Part shown: piece by piece, positions 34,099-41,803 of the stretch
How positions within the stretch are numbered: position 1 is the stretch's first letter
Layout of the letters: each line of letters begins with the position of its first letter
NCBI GenBank assembly: GCA_017416685.1
Contig: JAFQBN010000005.1
Coordinates: forward strand, 44,230 to 108,229
Source of the DNA: Oscillospiraceae bacterium
Lineage (GTDB): Bacteria; Bacillota; Clostridia; Oscillospirales; Oscillospiraceae
Direction: 5' to 3'
Length of the DNA: 64,000 nt
Made by a program: the position numbers and the translations under genes
Notes under the pieces: generated by a model
The model's input: only the letters and a program-made list of their open reading frames with translations
What the model was told of the DNA's origin: nothing
The model's database searches: none

Positions 34099-34818
34099 TT
34101 GTCGAAATGTATCCCATGCAGTAAGCTCCGCTGTCTCAGCGGAAGCATGCTCAAACTGATTGCCGTTGTTTCCATGCTGATCGACCACAGCGCCCTTTTG
34201 CTTGGGGCTGAGATCCCACTGCTGACGTTCCCTCTTTTGGGCGACAAGATCACTGTCTACTACATTATGCGCAAAATCGGGCGTCTGGCATTCCCCATAT
34301 TCTGTTTTCTCATCAGCGAGGGGCTTGTCCACACCCGGGACAGAAGCCGTTACATCCTCAGGCTTTTTTGCTTTGCCGTTATATCCGAACTTCCGTTTAA
34401 TATTCTGGTAAGCGGCAATCTCTTCTACGCCGGGAAGCAGAACGTATTCTTCACCCTGCTTTTGGGTTCGCTGCTCATCTGCATATCCGAGCGCGAACGC
34501 TCGGAAGGCGAAAACGCGATCCTGATGGCTTTTATTCTGGCGGTGGCTGTTCTCATCAAACCTGATTACGGCCTGTCCGGCGTTATCCTGATCCTTCTGA
34601 TCTATTGTTTCCGGACGCGTCCCGCCCTGCAGGCAGTCACCGCATACCCCCTGCTTTCAGGCGGTTTTGCCGCTCTTGCCGCATTCATTCCCATCAATCT
34701 GTACAACCACCGCCGCGGCTTTATCAAATCCCCCGCACTCAAATACGCTTTCTACATCTTCTACCCTCTGCACATTTTGCTTTTGGCCGCCGTTAAATTC
34801 GGTTTGCGCGCCCTGTAA
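34099..34818 (+). CDS. TraX-family membrane protein
   Basis: A 239-residue integral membrane protein with about eight hydrophobic helices. Typical TraX features are the N-terminal LKLIAVVSMLIDHSALLL, then MRKIGRLAFPIFCFLISEG, and a final YAFYIFYPLHILLL. TraX is known for acetylating F-pilin, but chromosomal TraX-like proteins in Clostridia have no assigned role, and no conjugation genes are adjacent. The start is a TTG at 34099 because GGAGGG lies 8 bases upstream; a longer ATG start would lie in the promoter. It precedes gpsA by 23 bases. Confidence 0.85.
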   Translation: MSKCIPCSKLRCLSGSMLKLIAVVSMLIDHSALLLGAEIPLLTFPLLGDKITVYYIMRKIGRLAFPIFCFLISEGLVHTRDRSRYILRLFCFAVISELPFNILVSGNLFYAGKQNVFFTLLLGSLLICISERERSEGENAILMAFILAVAVLIKPDYGLSGVILILLIYCFRTRPALQAVTAYPLLSGGFAALAAFIPINLYNHRRGFIKSPALKYAFYIFYPLHILLLAAVKFGLRAL

Positions 34819-34841
34819 AACCCACGAAAGGAAGATTGACC

Positions 34842-35888
34842 ATGCGTAAAATTGTGATCATCGGCTCGGGCATGATGGGCTCCGCCCTTGCCTTCCCTGC
34901 CCGGGAAAACGGCAACGAGGTCCACTTGGTAGGTACTCATTTGGACCGGGACATCATCGAAACTTGCAAACAAACCGGCCGCCATCCCAAGTTTGTCCGG
35001 GACTTCCCCGACGGGGTGCAATACCATCAAATTGAAGAATTGGACACCGTCATCCCCGGTGCGGACTTTATTATCTGTGGTGTCAGCAGCTTCGGTGTGG
35101 AGTGGTTCCGGGACGAGATCCTGCCCCGGCTGGAGGAACACGTCCCGGTCATTTCGGTGACCAAGGGCCTGTGGAACCTGCCCGACGGCACTCTGCTGAC
35201 CTATCCCGACATCTGGCAGCAGAAGCTGGACGAGCTTGGCAAAACCATCCCCCTCAACGCCATCGGCGGCCCCTGCACCAGCTACGAGCTGGTGGCCCAT
35301 GACCAAACCGAGGTCAGCTTCTGCGGCAAGGACATGGACGTCCTGCGCATGATCAAGTCCGCCATGGCTACAAGCTACTACCATATCAGCCTGTCCACCG
35401 ACGTGGTGGGCGTGGAGAGCGCCGTGGCCCTGAAAAATGGCTACGCCCTTGGCATCGCCCTGACCATCGGACTGAATCAAAAGGAATTTGGTCCAGACAG
35501 CGAGCTGCACTTCAACTCTCAGGCCGCTGTCTTCGGACAGTCCGTGCGTGAGATGCAGAAGCTTTTGAACCTGCAGGGCGCAGGTGACCTGAACAACCTC
35601 GTGGTGGGCGCCGGCGACCTGTACGTCACCGTGTACGGCGGCCGCACCCGGCTCATCGGCATCCTGCTGGGCCGGGGACTGGACATCGACGCGGCCAAGG
35701 CGGAGCTGCAGGGAGTGACGTTGGAGTCCCTCGTGGTGGCAGGCCGTGTGGCGCAGGCGGTGCGCGCCAAGGCCGCGCGGGGACTTGCCAACCTGTCCGA
35801 CTATCCCCTGCTGCTGCACATTGACGAGATCCTCACCGAGAAAAAGCCGGTGGACATCCCCTGGGACAAGTTCACATTTGAACAGTAA
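34842..35888 (+). CDS. NAD(P)-dependent glycerol-3-phosphate dehydrogenase-like protein
   Basis: A 348-residue two-domain dehydrogenase that interconverts dihydroxyacetone phosphate and glycerol 3-phosphate, the entry to phospholipid synthesis. Rossmann loop IIGSGMMGSAL (about 6-16), SVTKGL with the conserved lysine, and the catalytic-domain segment VALKNGYALGIAL with GGRTRLIGILLGRG are present. The start at 34842 follows AAAGGAAG. The protein is somewhat longer and more diverged at the N-terminal half than typical GpsA, so it may be a GpsA paralog; no second copy is in the window. Confidence 0.85.
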   Translation: MRKIVIIGSGMMGSALAFPARENGNEVHLVGTHLDRDIIETCKQTGRHPKFVRDFPDGVQYHQIEELDTVIPGADFIICGVSSFGVEWFRDEILPRLEEHVPVISVTKGLWNLPDGTLLTYPDIWQQKLDELGKTIPLNAIGGPCTSYELVAHDQTEVSFCGKDMDVLRMIKSAMATSYYHISLSTDVVGVESAVALKNGYALGIALTIGLNQKEFGPDSELHFNSQAAVFGQSVREMQKLLNLQGAGDLNNLVVGAGDLYVTVYGGRTRLIGILLGRGLDIDAAKAELQGVTLESLVVAGRVAQAVRAKAARGLANLSDYPLLLHIDEILTEKKPVDIPWDKFTFEQ

Positions 35889-35894
35889 TTCAAT

Positions 35895-35927
35895 AAAAAG
35901 CGAGTTGCAGATCGCACCTCGCTTTTT
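35895..35927. terminator. bidirectional terminator
   Basis: Stem of AAAAAGCGAG / CTCGCTTTTT with an imperfect middle; follows the dehydrogenase stop and lies just before the kinase stop at 35938. Confidence 0.8.
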
Positions 35928-35937
35928 GTTTCCCCTA

Positions 35938-37464
35938 TTACAGCACGCTTACCGCAGTGTTCTCGACCCGGAGCAGCTTTTTATAATCTTCCATATAGGC
36001 GGCAAAGCCGTCCAAGTCCTCCTGCGTGGGTTTCAGCACCGTTCTGCACACATTCCGGAACACCCTGTCCTCCAAATATCTGTCAAGGCTTTCTCCCTCA
36101 CACTTGTTGGCACGATAGGCCGCGAGCAGTGCCATGCCGTAAGGTCCGCCCTCTCCCGCGGTTTCCATGCAGCTGACGGCGGTGTTGCAGGCCGCAGCCA
36201 TATACCGCTGAGCCACACCGGGGGTCTTGAACAGGCCTCCGTGGCCGGTCAGGGTGTCAACAGTCACATTTTCAGCGTCCAGAATGTCCATTCCCAGCCG
36301 CAAAGTGGCCATAGTTGCATAGAGCATAGAGCGCAGGAAATTGGCAAGGGTGAACCTCGCCTCCGGCCGGCGCACTACCATGGCCCGGCCCGCATCCAGA
36401 TGGGTAATACCCTCCCCTGCCAGATAGTTGCAGGTCAGCACGCCGCCGCAGTCGGCCTCACCCTCCAGCGACTTTTTGTACAGCGCGGTAAACAGCTCCC
36501 CATCGGTGGGAGCAGCACCAAACAGCCGGGCCGCTTCGCCGAGGACGGATACCCACGCGTTAGAGTCGGCTGTGCAGTTGTTGCAGTGGACCATGGCTAC
36601 AGGCCGTCCCGCCGGGGTGGTGACCATGTCGATTTCCTCATAAACATGCTGCAGGTCATGTTCCAGCACCACCATGGAGAAAATAGAAGTTCCGGCAGAG
36701 ATATTGCCTGTGCGGGGTGCCACGGCATTGGTCGCCACCATCCCGGTTCCCGCATCGCCCTCCGGCGGAGCAAACGGTGTTCCCACCGCCAGCCGGCCGC
36801 CGCACAACTGCGCGCCCGCCGCGGTCAGCTCACCTGCAGGCTCACCCGCCGCCAGCACCCGGGGCAGTACATCCCGCACGTTCCACGGCAGGTTCTCTCC
36901 CTCCAGTCGTTTTTCCAGCTTCCGCATCATTTCCTCATCATAGCAGAGGTTCTCGCTGTCGATTGGGAAGATGCCGGATGCCTCGCCCACACCCACGGCA
37001 TTGACTCCCGTGAGCAGATAGTGCATATATCCCGCCAGCGTGGTAATGTGGGCAACTTGAGGAATATGCTCCTCCCGGTTCAGCACCGCCTGATAGAGGT
37101 GGGCAATGCTCCACCGCTGAGGCACGTTAAAGCCAAACAGTTCGGTCAGTTCCTTGGCCGCCTGAGCGGTGATGGTGTTCTGCCACGTGCGGAAGGGCGT
37201 CAGCAGATTCCAGTCCTTATCAAAGGCCAGGTAACCGTGCATCATGCCGGAAATACCCACCGCTTCAACGGTTTTGATGCCCTCGATTTGGCTCAGCACC
37301 GCTCGCAGTCCCTCTGTGGCGAGAGACAGATCATAGGTCCAAACCCCATTTTCATACTTGGCGCCCCAGGTAAACTCTCCGGAGGAAACGGGCCGGTACT
37401 GCCCGTCAATCGCCACCGCCTTAATGCGGGTGGAGCCGAATTCAATGCCTAGATAACTGCCCAT
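35938..37464 (-). CDS. FGGY-family carbohydrate kinase
   Basis: A 508-residue sugar kinase. N-terminal ATPase-like start YLGIEFGSTRIKAVAID, the catalytic-region ISGMMHGYLAFD, the GTSIFS segment and the C-terminal TGHGGLFKTPGVAQRYMAAA belong to the FGGY family. The substrate (for example a pentulose or an activated sugar) cannot be told from sequence. It is monocistronic, and transketolase genes are 1 kb away. The ATG at 37464 follows a GAGGTG site. Confidence 0.88.
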   Translation of the reverse strand: MGSYLGIEFGSTRIKAVAIDGQYRPVSSGEFTWGAKYENGVWTYDLSLATEGLRAVLSQIEGIKTVEAVGISGMMHGYLAFDKDWNLLTPFRTWQNTITAQAAKELTELFGFNVPQRWSIAHLYQAVLNREEHIPQVAHITTLAGYMHYLLTGVNAVGVGEASGIFPIDSENLCYDEEMMRKLEKRLEGENLPWNVRDVLPRVLAAGEPAGELTAAGAQLCGGRLAVGTPFAPPEGDAGTGMVATNAVAPRTGNISAGTSIFSMVVLEHDLQHVYEEIDMVTTPAGRPVAMVHCNNCTADSNAWVSVLGEAARLFGAAPTDGELFTALYKKSLEGEADCGGVLTCNYLAGEGITHLDAGRAMVVRRPEARFTLANFLRSMLYATMATLRLGMDILDAENVTVDTLTGHGGLFKTPGVAQRYMAAACNTAVSCMETAGEGGPYGMALLAAYRANKCEGESLDRYLEDRVFRNVCRTVLKPTQEDLDGFAAYMEDYKKLLRVENTAVSVL

Positions 37465-37537
37465 ATAAGCACCTCCTGCTCTTTGTTGTTCCCATTATAT
37501 CACAAATCAGCGAATTTCAAGTGTGTTTTGTTCTCAA

Positions 37538-37566
37538 TTGACAAAATATTACAATTTTAGTATAAT
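37538..37566 (+). promoter_or_regulatory. promoter of the 37596 gene
   Basis: TTGACA (37538-37543), 17 bases, TATAAT (37561-37566), perfect consensus, 30 bases upstream of the start. Confidence 0.85.
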
Positions 37567-37595
37567 GAAGCCATCAATACAAAGGAGGTTTTCCT

Positions 37596-38111
37596 ATGAT
37601 GTCCATTCCCGGTATGATCAACACCTATCCCATCATGATGGTGATCGCCGCAATTGCCGCCGTCGCCGCCACGGTACTGACCCTGATCTTCATCGTCCCG
37701 GAGAAGTACCTGCCCAAGCTGGGCAAATTCGGCAAGTTCCTGCACGATGCGGTCAATTTCAAGTTTCTGATCGTGGAAAAGCTCCTGCAGGTGCTTTACA
37801 TTCTGTCCACCTGCCTGTGCATCTTCAGCGGTCTGTTCTCCCTGCTGGGCTTCCAGATCCACTTTGAATACCAGTACTTCCACTGGTTTGGCGGTCAGGG
37901 CCTGCTGACCCTGCTGGTCGGTCCTATCGTGGTGCGTCTGGTGTACGAGCTGCTGATGATGGCTCTGCTGCTGGTCAAGAACGTGATCCAGATCAACAGC
38001 AAGCTCAAGGGCGATGGCAATGGCGATTCCGTCTTCTCTGTCCCCTCGGTCAAGGAGTTCCTGCCCACCAAGGACACTCCCCCCGCTCCCGCCGAGGAAG
38101 ACTCCCAGTGA
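37596..38111 (+). CDS. membrane protein, unknown
   Basis: A 171-residue protein. Helix 1 (about 10-32), a basic amphipathic segment (KYLPKLGKFGKFLHD), two further helix pairs (58-80, 95-125) and a polar C-terminal tail rich in proline (TKDTPPAPAEED). It resembles DUF4282-type proteins in layout. A strong AAAGGAGG site and a perfect consensus promoter suggest high expression. Function unknown; own terminator follows. Confidence 0.78.
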   Translation: MMSIPGMINTYPIMMVIAAIAAVAATVLTLIFIVPEKYLPKLGKFGKFLHDAVNFKFLIVEKLLQVLYILSTCLCIFSGLFSLLGFQIHFEYQYFHWFGGQGLLTLLVGPIVVRLVYELLMMALLLVKNVIQINSKLKGDGNGDSVFSVPSVKEFLPTKDTPPAPAEEDSQ

Positions 38112-38119
38112 TCCGTTTT

Positions 38120-38155
38120 TATGGGTCCGGCACAAAGCCGGACCCATTTTTTCGT
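38120..38155 (+). terminator. terminator of the 37596 gene
   Basis: 11-pair stem (ATGGGTCCGGC / GCCGGACCCAT, 5-base loop) followed by six T, 10 bases after the stop. Confidence 0.93.
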
Positions 38156-38314
38156 TTATTTTCTCTCTTCTTTTTGGAATAACTTCCCCTGCGCCCTTGC
38201 ACTTTCTCCGCAAATGTACTATAATAAGGCAGATATCATGCCGGGGTGCGCCTTGCGCCGCGGCAAACCATTCAAATTATGAGATATCAGTTTGGAAGGG
38301 AGTAGATTATTGCC

Positions 38315-39160
38315 ATGACCAGCAACGAGAAAAAGCAGCTGATGGCAACGGCCTGCAAGGTCCGCATGGGTGTTATCGAGGGCACTCACGGCGCCAAGGC
38401 CGGCCATCCCGGCGGCAGCCTGTCCGCCACCGAAGTGTTCACCTACCTGTACTTCAAGGAGATGAACATCGATCCCAAGAACCCCAAGTGGGCCGACCGT
38501 GACCGTTTTGTCCTGTCCAAGGGTCACACCGCCCCCGGCCTGTATGCCGTTCTGGCCAACCGCGGCTTCTTCCCCGTGGAGGACCTGCCCACCCTGCGCC
38601 ACATCGACAGCTATCTGCAGGGCCACCCCAACATGAACATGGTCCCCGGCGTCGACATGTCCACCGGCTCTCTGGGTCAGGGCATCTCTGCCGCCGCCGG
38701 CATGGCTCTGGCTGCCAAGCATCAGGGCAAGACCAACCGCGTGTACACCCTGCTGGGTGACGGCGAGATTCAGGAGGGTCAGGTTTGGGAGGCTATGATG
38801 TTCGCCGCCCACTACAACCTGGACAACTTCTGCGCCATCATCGACAACAACGGCCTGCAGATCGACGGTAAGGTCGCCGACGTTATGAGTCCCTACCCCA
38901 TCGACGAGAAGCTGAAGGCCTTCGGTTTCGAGGTCGCCGTGGTGGACGGCCACGATTTCGAGCAGCTGGAGGCCGCCTTTGCCAAGGCCCGCGCCACCAA
39001 GGGCAAGCCCTTCGGCATCATCATGCAGACCACCAAGGGCAAGGGTGTCAGCTACATGGAGAACCAGGCCGGCTGGCACGGCAAGGCTCCCAACGACGAG
39101 GAATACGCCATCGCTATGGCCGAACTGAAGGCCCAGCTGGCAGAAGTGGAGGCAATGTAA
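38315..39160 (+). CDS. transketolase, N-terminal subunit
   Basis: A 281-residue thiamine-diphosphate-binding half of transketolase. Motifs: HGAKAGHPGGSLSATEV, SKGHTAPGLYAVL, STGSLGQGIS and the TPP signature LLGDGEIQEGQVWEA followed by IIDNNGLQID. Together with the next gene it makes one enzyme of the pentose-phosphate pathway. The split two-gene arrangement is common in Firmicutes. The start follows GGAAGG; the two subunits are one base apart. Confidence 0.95.
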   Translation: MTSNEKKQLMATACKVRMGVIEGTHGAKAGHPGGSLSATEVFTYLYFKEMNIDPKNPKWADRDRFVLSKGHTAPGLYAVLANRGFFPVEDLPTLRHIDSYLQGHPNMNMVPGVDMSTGSLGQGISAAAGMALAAKHQGKTNRVYTLLGDGEIQEGQVWEAMMFAAHYNLDNFCAIIDNNGLQIDGKVADVMSPYPIDEKLKAFGFEVAVVDGHDFEQLEAAFAKARATKGKPFGIIMQTTKGKGVSYMENQAGWHGKAPNDEEYAIAMAELKAQLAEVEAM

Positions 39161-39161
39161 C

Positions 39162-40106
39162 ATGGCAGACGTTAAGAAGATCGCAACCCGTGACAGCTAC
39201 GGCAACGCGCTTGCTGAGCTGGCCGCCGAGCATGACGACCTGATCGTGTTCGACGCCGACCTGGCCGGTGCCACCAAGACCGGCATTTTCAAGAAGGCTT
39301 TCCCCGAGCGTCACTTCAACTGCGGCATTGCCGAGGGCAACATGATCGCCGTGGCCGCCGGTGCTGCTACCGCCGGTCTGGTGCCTTTCGCCTCCAGCTT
39401 TGCTATGTTCGCCGCCGGTCGTGCCTTCGAACAGATCCGCAACTCCATCGGCTATCCCCAGCTGAACGTGAAGATCGGCGCCACCCACGGCGGTATCTCC
39501 GTCGGTGAGGACGGCGCTTCCCACCAGTGCTGCGAGGACTTCGCTCTGATGCGTTCCATCCCCGGCATGGTCGTTATGTCCCCCTCCGACGACGTGGAAG
39601 CCCGCGCCGCCGTCAAGGCCGCTTACGAGCACAACGGTCCCGTGTACCTGCGCTTTGGCCGTCTGGCTGTGCCCGTGTTCCACGATGAGGCCAACTTCAA
39701 GTTCGAGATCGGCAAGGGCGAGGTCATTCAGGACGGTACCGACGTGGCCATCATCGCCAACGGCCTGCTGGTTGCCGAGGCTATCGAGGCCGGCAAGATC
39801 CTGGCCGAGGCCGGTATCTCCGCCCGCATCATCAACATGGCCACCATCAAGCCTCTGGACGAGGAGCTGGTGCTGAAGGCTGCCAAGGAGTGCGGCAAGA
39901 TCATCACCTGCGAGGAGCATAACATCATCGGCGGTCTGGGCGAGGCTGTCTGCTCCTGCGTTGCCGAGAAGTGTCCCGTTCCCGTGCGCCGCATCGGCGT
40001 CAACGACGAGTTCGGTCACTCCGGTCCCGCCGTGGCCCTGCTCAAGCAGTTCGGCCTGTCCTCCGACCACATTGTGGAGGTCGCCAAGGAGTTCTGCGGC
40101 AAGTAA
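39162..40106 (+). CDS. transketolase, C-terminal subunit
   Basis: A 314-residue subunit with the pyrimidine-binding domain (FDADLAGATKTGIF, FNCGIAEGNMIAVAAGAA) and the C-terminal domain (ITCEEHNIIGGLGEAVCS, FGHSGPAVALL). It starts one base after the stop of the N-terminal subunit, so synthesis is coupled. Strong codon bias in both genes suggests high expression. A strong terminator follows. Confidence 0.95.
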   Translation: MADVKKIATRDSYGNALAELAAEHDDLIVFDADLAGATKTGIFKKAFPERHFNCGIAEGNMIAVAAGAATAGLVPFASSFAMFAAGRAFEQIRNSIGYPQLNVKIGATHGGISVGEDGASHQCCEDFALMRSIPGMVVMSPSDDVEARAAVKAAYEHNGPVYLRFGRLAVPVFHDEANFKFEIGKGEVIQDGTDVAIIANGLLVAEAIEAGKILAEAGISARIINMATIKPLDEELVLKAAKECGKIITCEEHNIIGGLGEAVCSCVAEKCPVPVRRIGVNDEFGHSGPAVALLKQFGLSSDHIVEVAKEFCGK

Positions 40107-40116
40107 GCTGATAGAT

Positions 40117-40155
40117 AAAAAAACACGGAAGGTCAATTGACCTTCCGTGTTTTTT
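40117..40155. terminator. bidirectional terminator of transketolase
   Basis: 19-base palindromic stem centred on GGTCAATTGACC with A tract before and T tract after; converging gene ends at 40160. Confidence 0.92.
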
Positions 40156-40159
40156 GTTG

Positions 40160-40852
40160 TCAGGTATCCCATTCAAAATAATACATCATATCCGCATCGG
40201 TATCATAGACGGCGATTGTAAAGTTTTCAATACGGCCCGACTTGTCAAAGGCCGCCTTATCAGACGACCTGTTTTGAAAGACATAGTAACCATTTTCCAC
40301 TCTCGGCATTTTTGCTTCGTCCGCAATTCGGTACCACGAAGCCTCATCACCAAACATCAACTGATCCATGTTTTCCGGCAAAGGAAGCCTGTCCCATTTG
40401 CTGACCGCCTTCAGCGCTTTCTCCCGGTTCTTCGAACAGTCCAGAATCAAATAATACGTGCCGTCGCCGTGAAATCCACCGTGGGTATCCAGCGACTCAA
40501 CGATTTCGTAATCTCCCGCCCGCAATCCAAAACGTGTCTCGGACGCGCCAATCAGCTCGGCTACCGGATTTATAAGCACCAGCAGCAATGCCGCAACAGC
40601 GAGCTGCATAGCCGGTGCAAATGTTGCAGGTGAAACTTTCTCACTGTCCAGTGTTCTAATCAACGCATAGATGTAGATCAAACCATACGGAACAGCCGCA
40701 AGCATAATCATCAGATAAACCACGACCATGCCAAAGTTCAGCTCAGCGAGTTCCATCACAATTCCCGCCAAAGCAAACAGGCTGTAAAGAGCGGCAAACG
40801 GCAGCGGTATTGCAAAAAGGATAAAGAATACTATGATTCCAAGTTTTTTCAT
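40160..40852 (-). CDS. membrane protein with extracytoplasmic domain, unknown
   Basis: A 230-residue protein. Three or four hydrophobic helices lie in the first ~100 residues, then about 120 mainly polar residues (IVESLDTHGGFHGDGTYYLIL... FEWDT) that seem to form one folded domain. The pattern YYLILDCSKNREKALK and YYVFQNRSSDK is repetitive in tyrosine. No family recognised. The gene is monocistronic. It sits between the transketolase terminator and the small RHH gene. Confidence 0.75.
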   Translation of the reverse strand: MKKLGIIVFFILFAIPLPFAALYSLFALAGIVMELAELNFGMVVVYLMIMLAAVPYGLIYIYALIRTLDSEKVSPATFAPAMQLAVAALLLVLINPVAELIGASETRFGLRAGDYEIVESLDTHGGFHGDGTYYLILDCSKNREKALKAVSKWDRLPLPENMDQLMFGDEASWYRIADEAKMPRVENGYYVFQNRSSDKAAFDKSGRIENFTIAVYDTDADMMYYFEWDT

Positions 40853-40942
40853 TGCTACCCCACCTCTCTTTATAAAATTTTACCATGTATTCCACTGCTG
40901 CGCAATCTGTTTGAGCGGTTGTCTTGCTTTGTAAGAAAGTGC

Positions 40943-40978
40943 AACCCCCGCCCCGACAACTGTCGGGGCGGGGGTTTT
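40943..40978 (+). terminator. very GC-rich hairpin (terminator-like)
   Basis: 16 perfect pairs (AACCCCCGCCCCGACA arm) with a 2-base loop, followed by TTTTG on the plus strand. Both flanking genes are on the reverse strand, so its orientation is unusual. Confidence 0.7.
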
Positions 40979-40979
40979 G

Positions 40980-41156
40980 TTAATCATCTTGCTGTTCCAA
41001 ATCGTCCAGCGCAGAACGGACAGCTTCGATCACAAAGGCCGAAAAGGTACACTCATTTCCTTGAATGGCCCTCTCAACCGCCTCAATCACATCATTAGGA
41101 AATCGAATGGTCTTATTTGTGGTAGGCGGTGTAGAAGGAATCTTAAATTTGCCCAT
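40980..41156 (-). CDS. ribbon-helix-helix small DNA-binding protein
   Basis: A 58-residue protein too short for standard calling. It reads PPTTNKTIRFPNDVIEAVERAIQGNECTFSAFVIEAVRSAL, where the strand TNKTIRFP and two helices match the CopG/Arc ribbon-helix-helix fold. The start at 41156 has a GAGGTG site. It is divergent from a zinc-ribbon protein, with a palindrome between them that could be its operator. Role unknown. Confidence 0.82.
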   Translation of the reverse strand: MGKFKIPSTPPTTNKTIRFPNDVIEAVERAIQGNECTFSAFVIEAVRSALDDLEQQDD

Positions 41157-41217
41157 GCGTGACACCTCGCAATACAAATGTACTGCAATCAGTTTATGGT
41201 GTTCTCCACCAGATGTA

Positions 41218-41237
41218 TGCATTGCATTTGCAATGCA
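41218..41237. promoter_or_regulatory. palindrome between divergent RHH and zinc-ribbon genes
   Basis: Perfect 9-base arms TGCATTGCA / TGCAATGCA with a 2-base spacer, 34-62 bases from both starts. Candidate operator of the RHH protein. Confidence 0.5.
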
Positions 41238-41270
41238 GTTGTGCTATTGTATTTGCAGGAGGTGATCGTA

Positions 41271-41456
41271 ATGGCCGAATTCTGCTTTGATTGTTGGAAT
41301 AAGCTTATGGGTGAAGACTACCCGGCAGCTCATTACATTCTGTCCGATGAATTAGACCTGTGCGAAGGATGCGGTGAATGGAAACCTGTAATCGTTCGTT
41401 TGAAAAGGCGGTATATGCTGTTTGACTGGCTTAAGTGGCGGTTTGGTCGCGAATAA
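41271..41456 (+). CDS. small zinc-ribbon-like protein
   Basis: A 61-residue protein starting at an ATG with GGAGGTGA 8 bases upstream. Cysteine pairs CFDC and CEGC about 30 residues apart suggest one zinc ribbon, and the tail is basic (VRLKRRYMLFDWLKWRFGRE). It is divergent from the RHH gene. Function unknown; nucleic-acid binding is possible. Confidence 0.7.
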   Translation: MAEFCFDCWNKLMGEDYPAAHYILSDELDLCEGCGEWKPVIVRLKRRYMLFDWLKWRFGRE

Positions 41457-41636
41457 TATTTTCACCCATGCTGACCATCGAGGTCGGCGTGGGATAGGTG
41501 GGACGTCTGCGCGCCAAGAGCCGGTGGTGGGACAGCGACTGCGCTTCGCTCCGCATGCATTAACTGCCCCTAAGCGGCGTAGCCGCTAAGGGGCAATAAA
41601 TCGAACCCGGGTTCTCGTCCCGCCGGACACGAAATC
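41457..41636. other. tRNA-like remnant and hairpin, no gene
   Basis: Contains GCCGGTGGTGGGAC (41520-41533), identical to the 3' end of the nearby tRNA-Leu (41678-41691), and TCGAACCC (41601-41608), a T-arm-like piece. A 31-base hairpin (41565-41595) and GC-rich sequence separate them. It looks like a broken tRNA gene. Confidence 0.45.
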
Positions 41637-41674
41637 AAAAAACCGATACCCCCTCACGGGGGTATCGGTTTTTT
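41637..41674 (-). terminator. terminator of tRNA-Leu
   Basis: Reverse strand stem ACCGATACCCCC / GGGGGTATCGGT followed by TTTTTTG, directly after the tRNA 3' end. Confidence 0.88.
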
Positions 41675-41676
41675 GG

Positions 41677-41760
41677 TGCCGGTGGTGGGACTCGAACCCA
41701 CACCCTGTCGCCAGGAACGGATTTTGAGTCCGTCACGTCTACCAATTCCATCACACCGGC
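41677..41760 (-). tRNA. tRNA-Leu (CAA)
   Basis: Reverse-strand 84-base gene. Acceptor arms GCCGGTG / CACCGGC plus discriminator A, D-arm GATGGAATTGGTAGAC, anticodon stem-loop ACGGA-CTCAAAA-TCCGT giving anticodon CAA (reads UUG), a long class II variable arm, and T-arm GGGTTCGAGTCCC. CCA is not encoded. Confidence 0.95.
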
Positions 41761-41803
41761 GTACTGGTGTATTATATACCAGTACAAATACTTTTGCAAG
41801 AGG

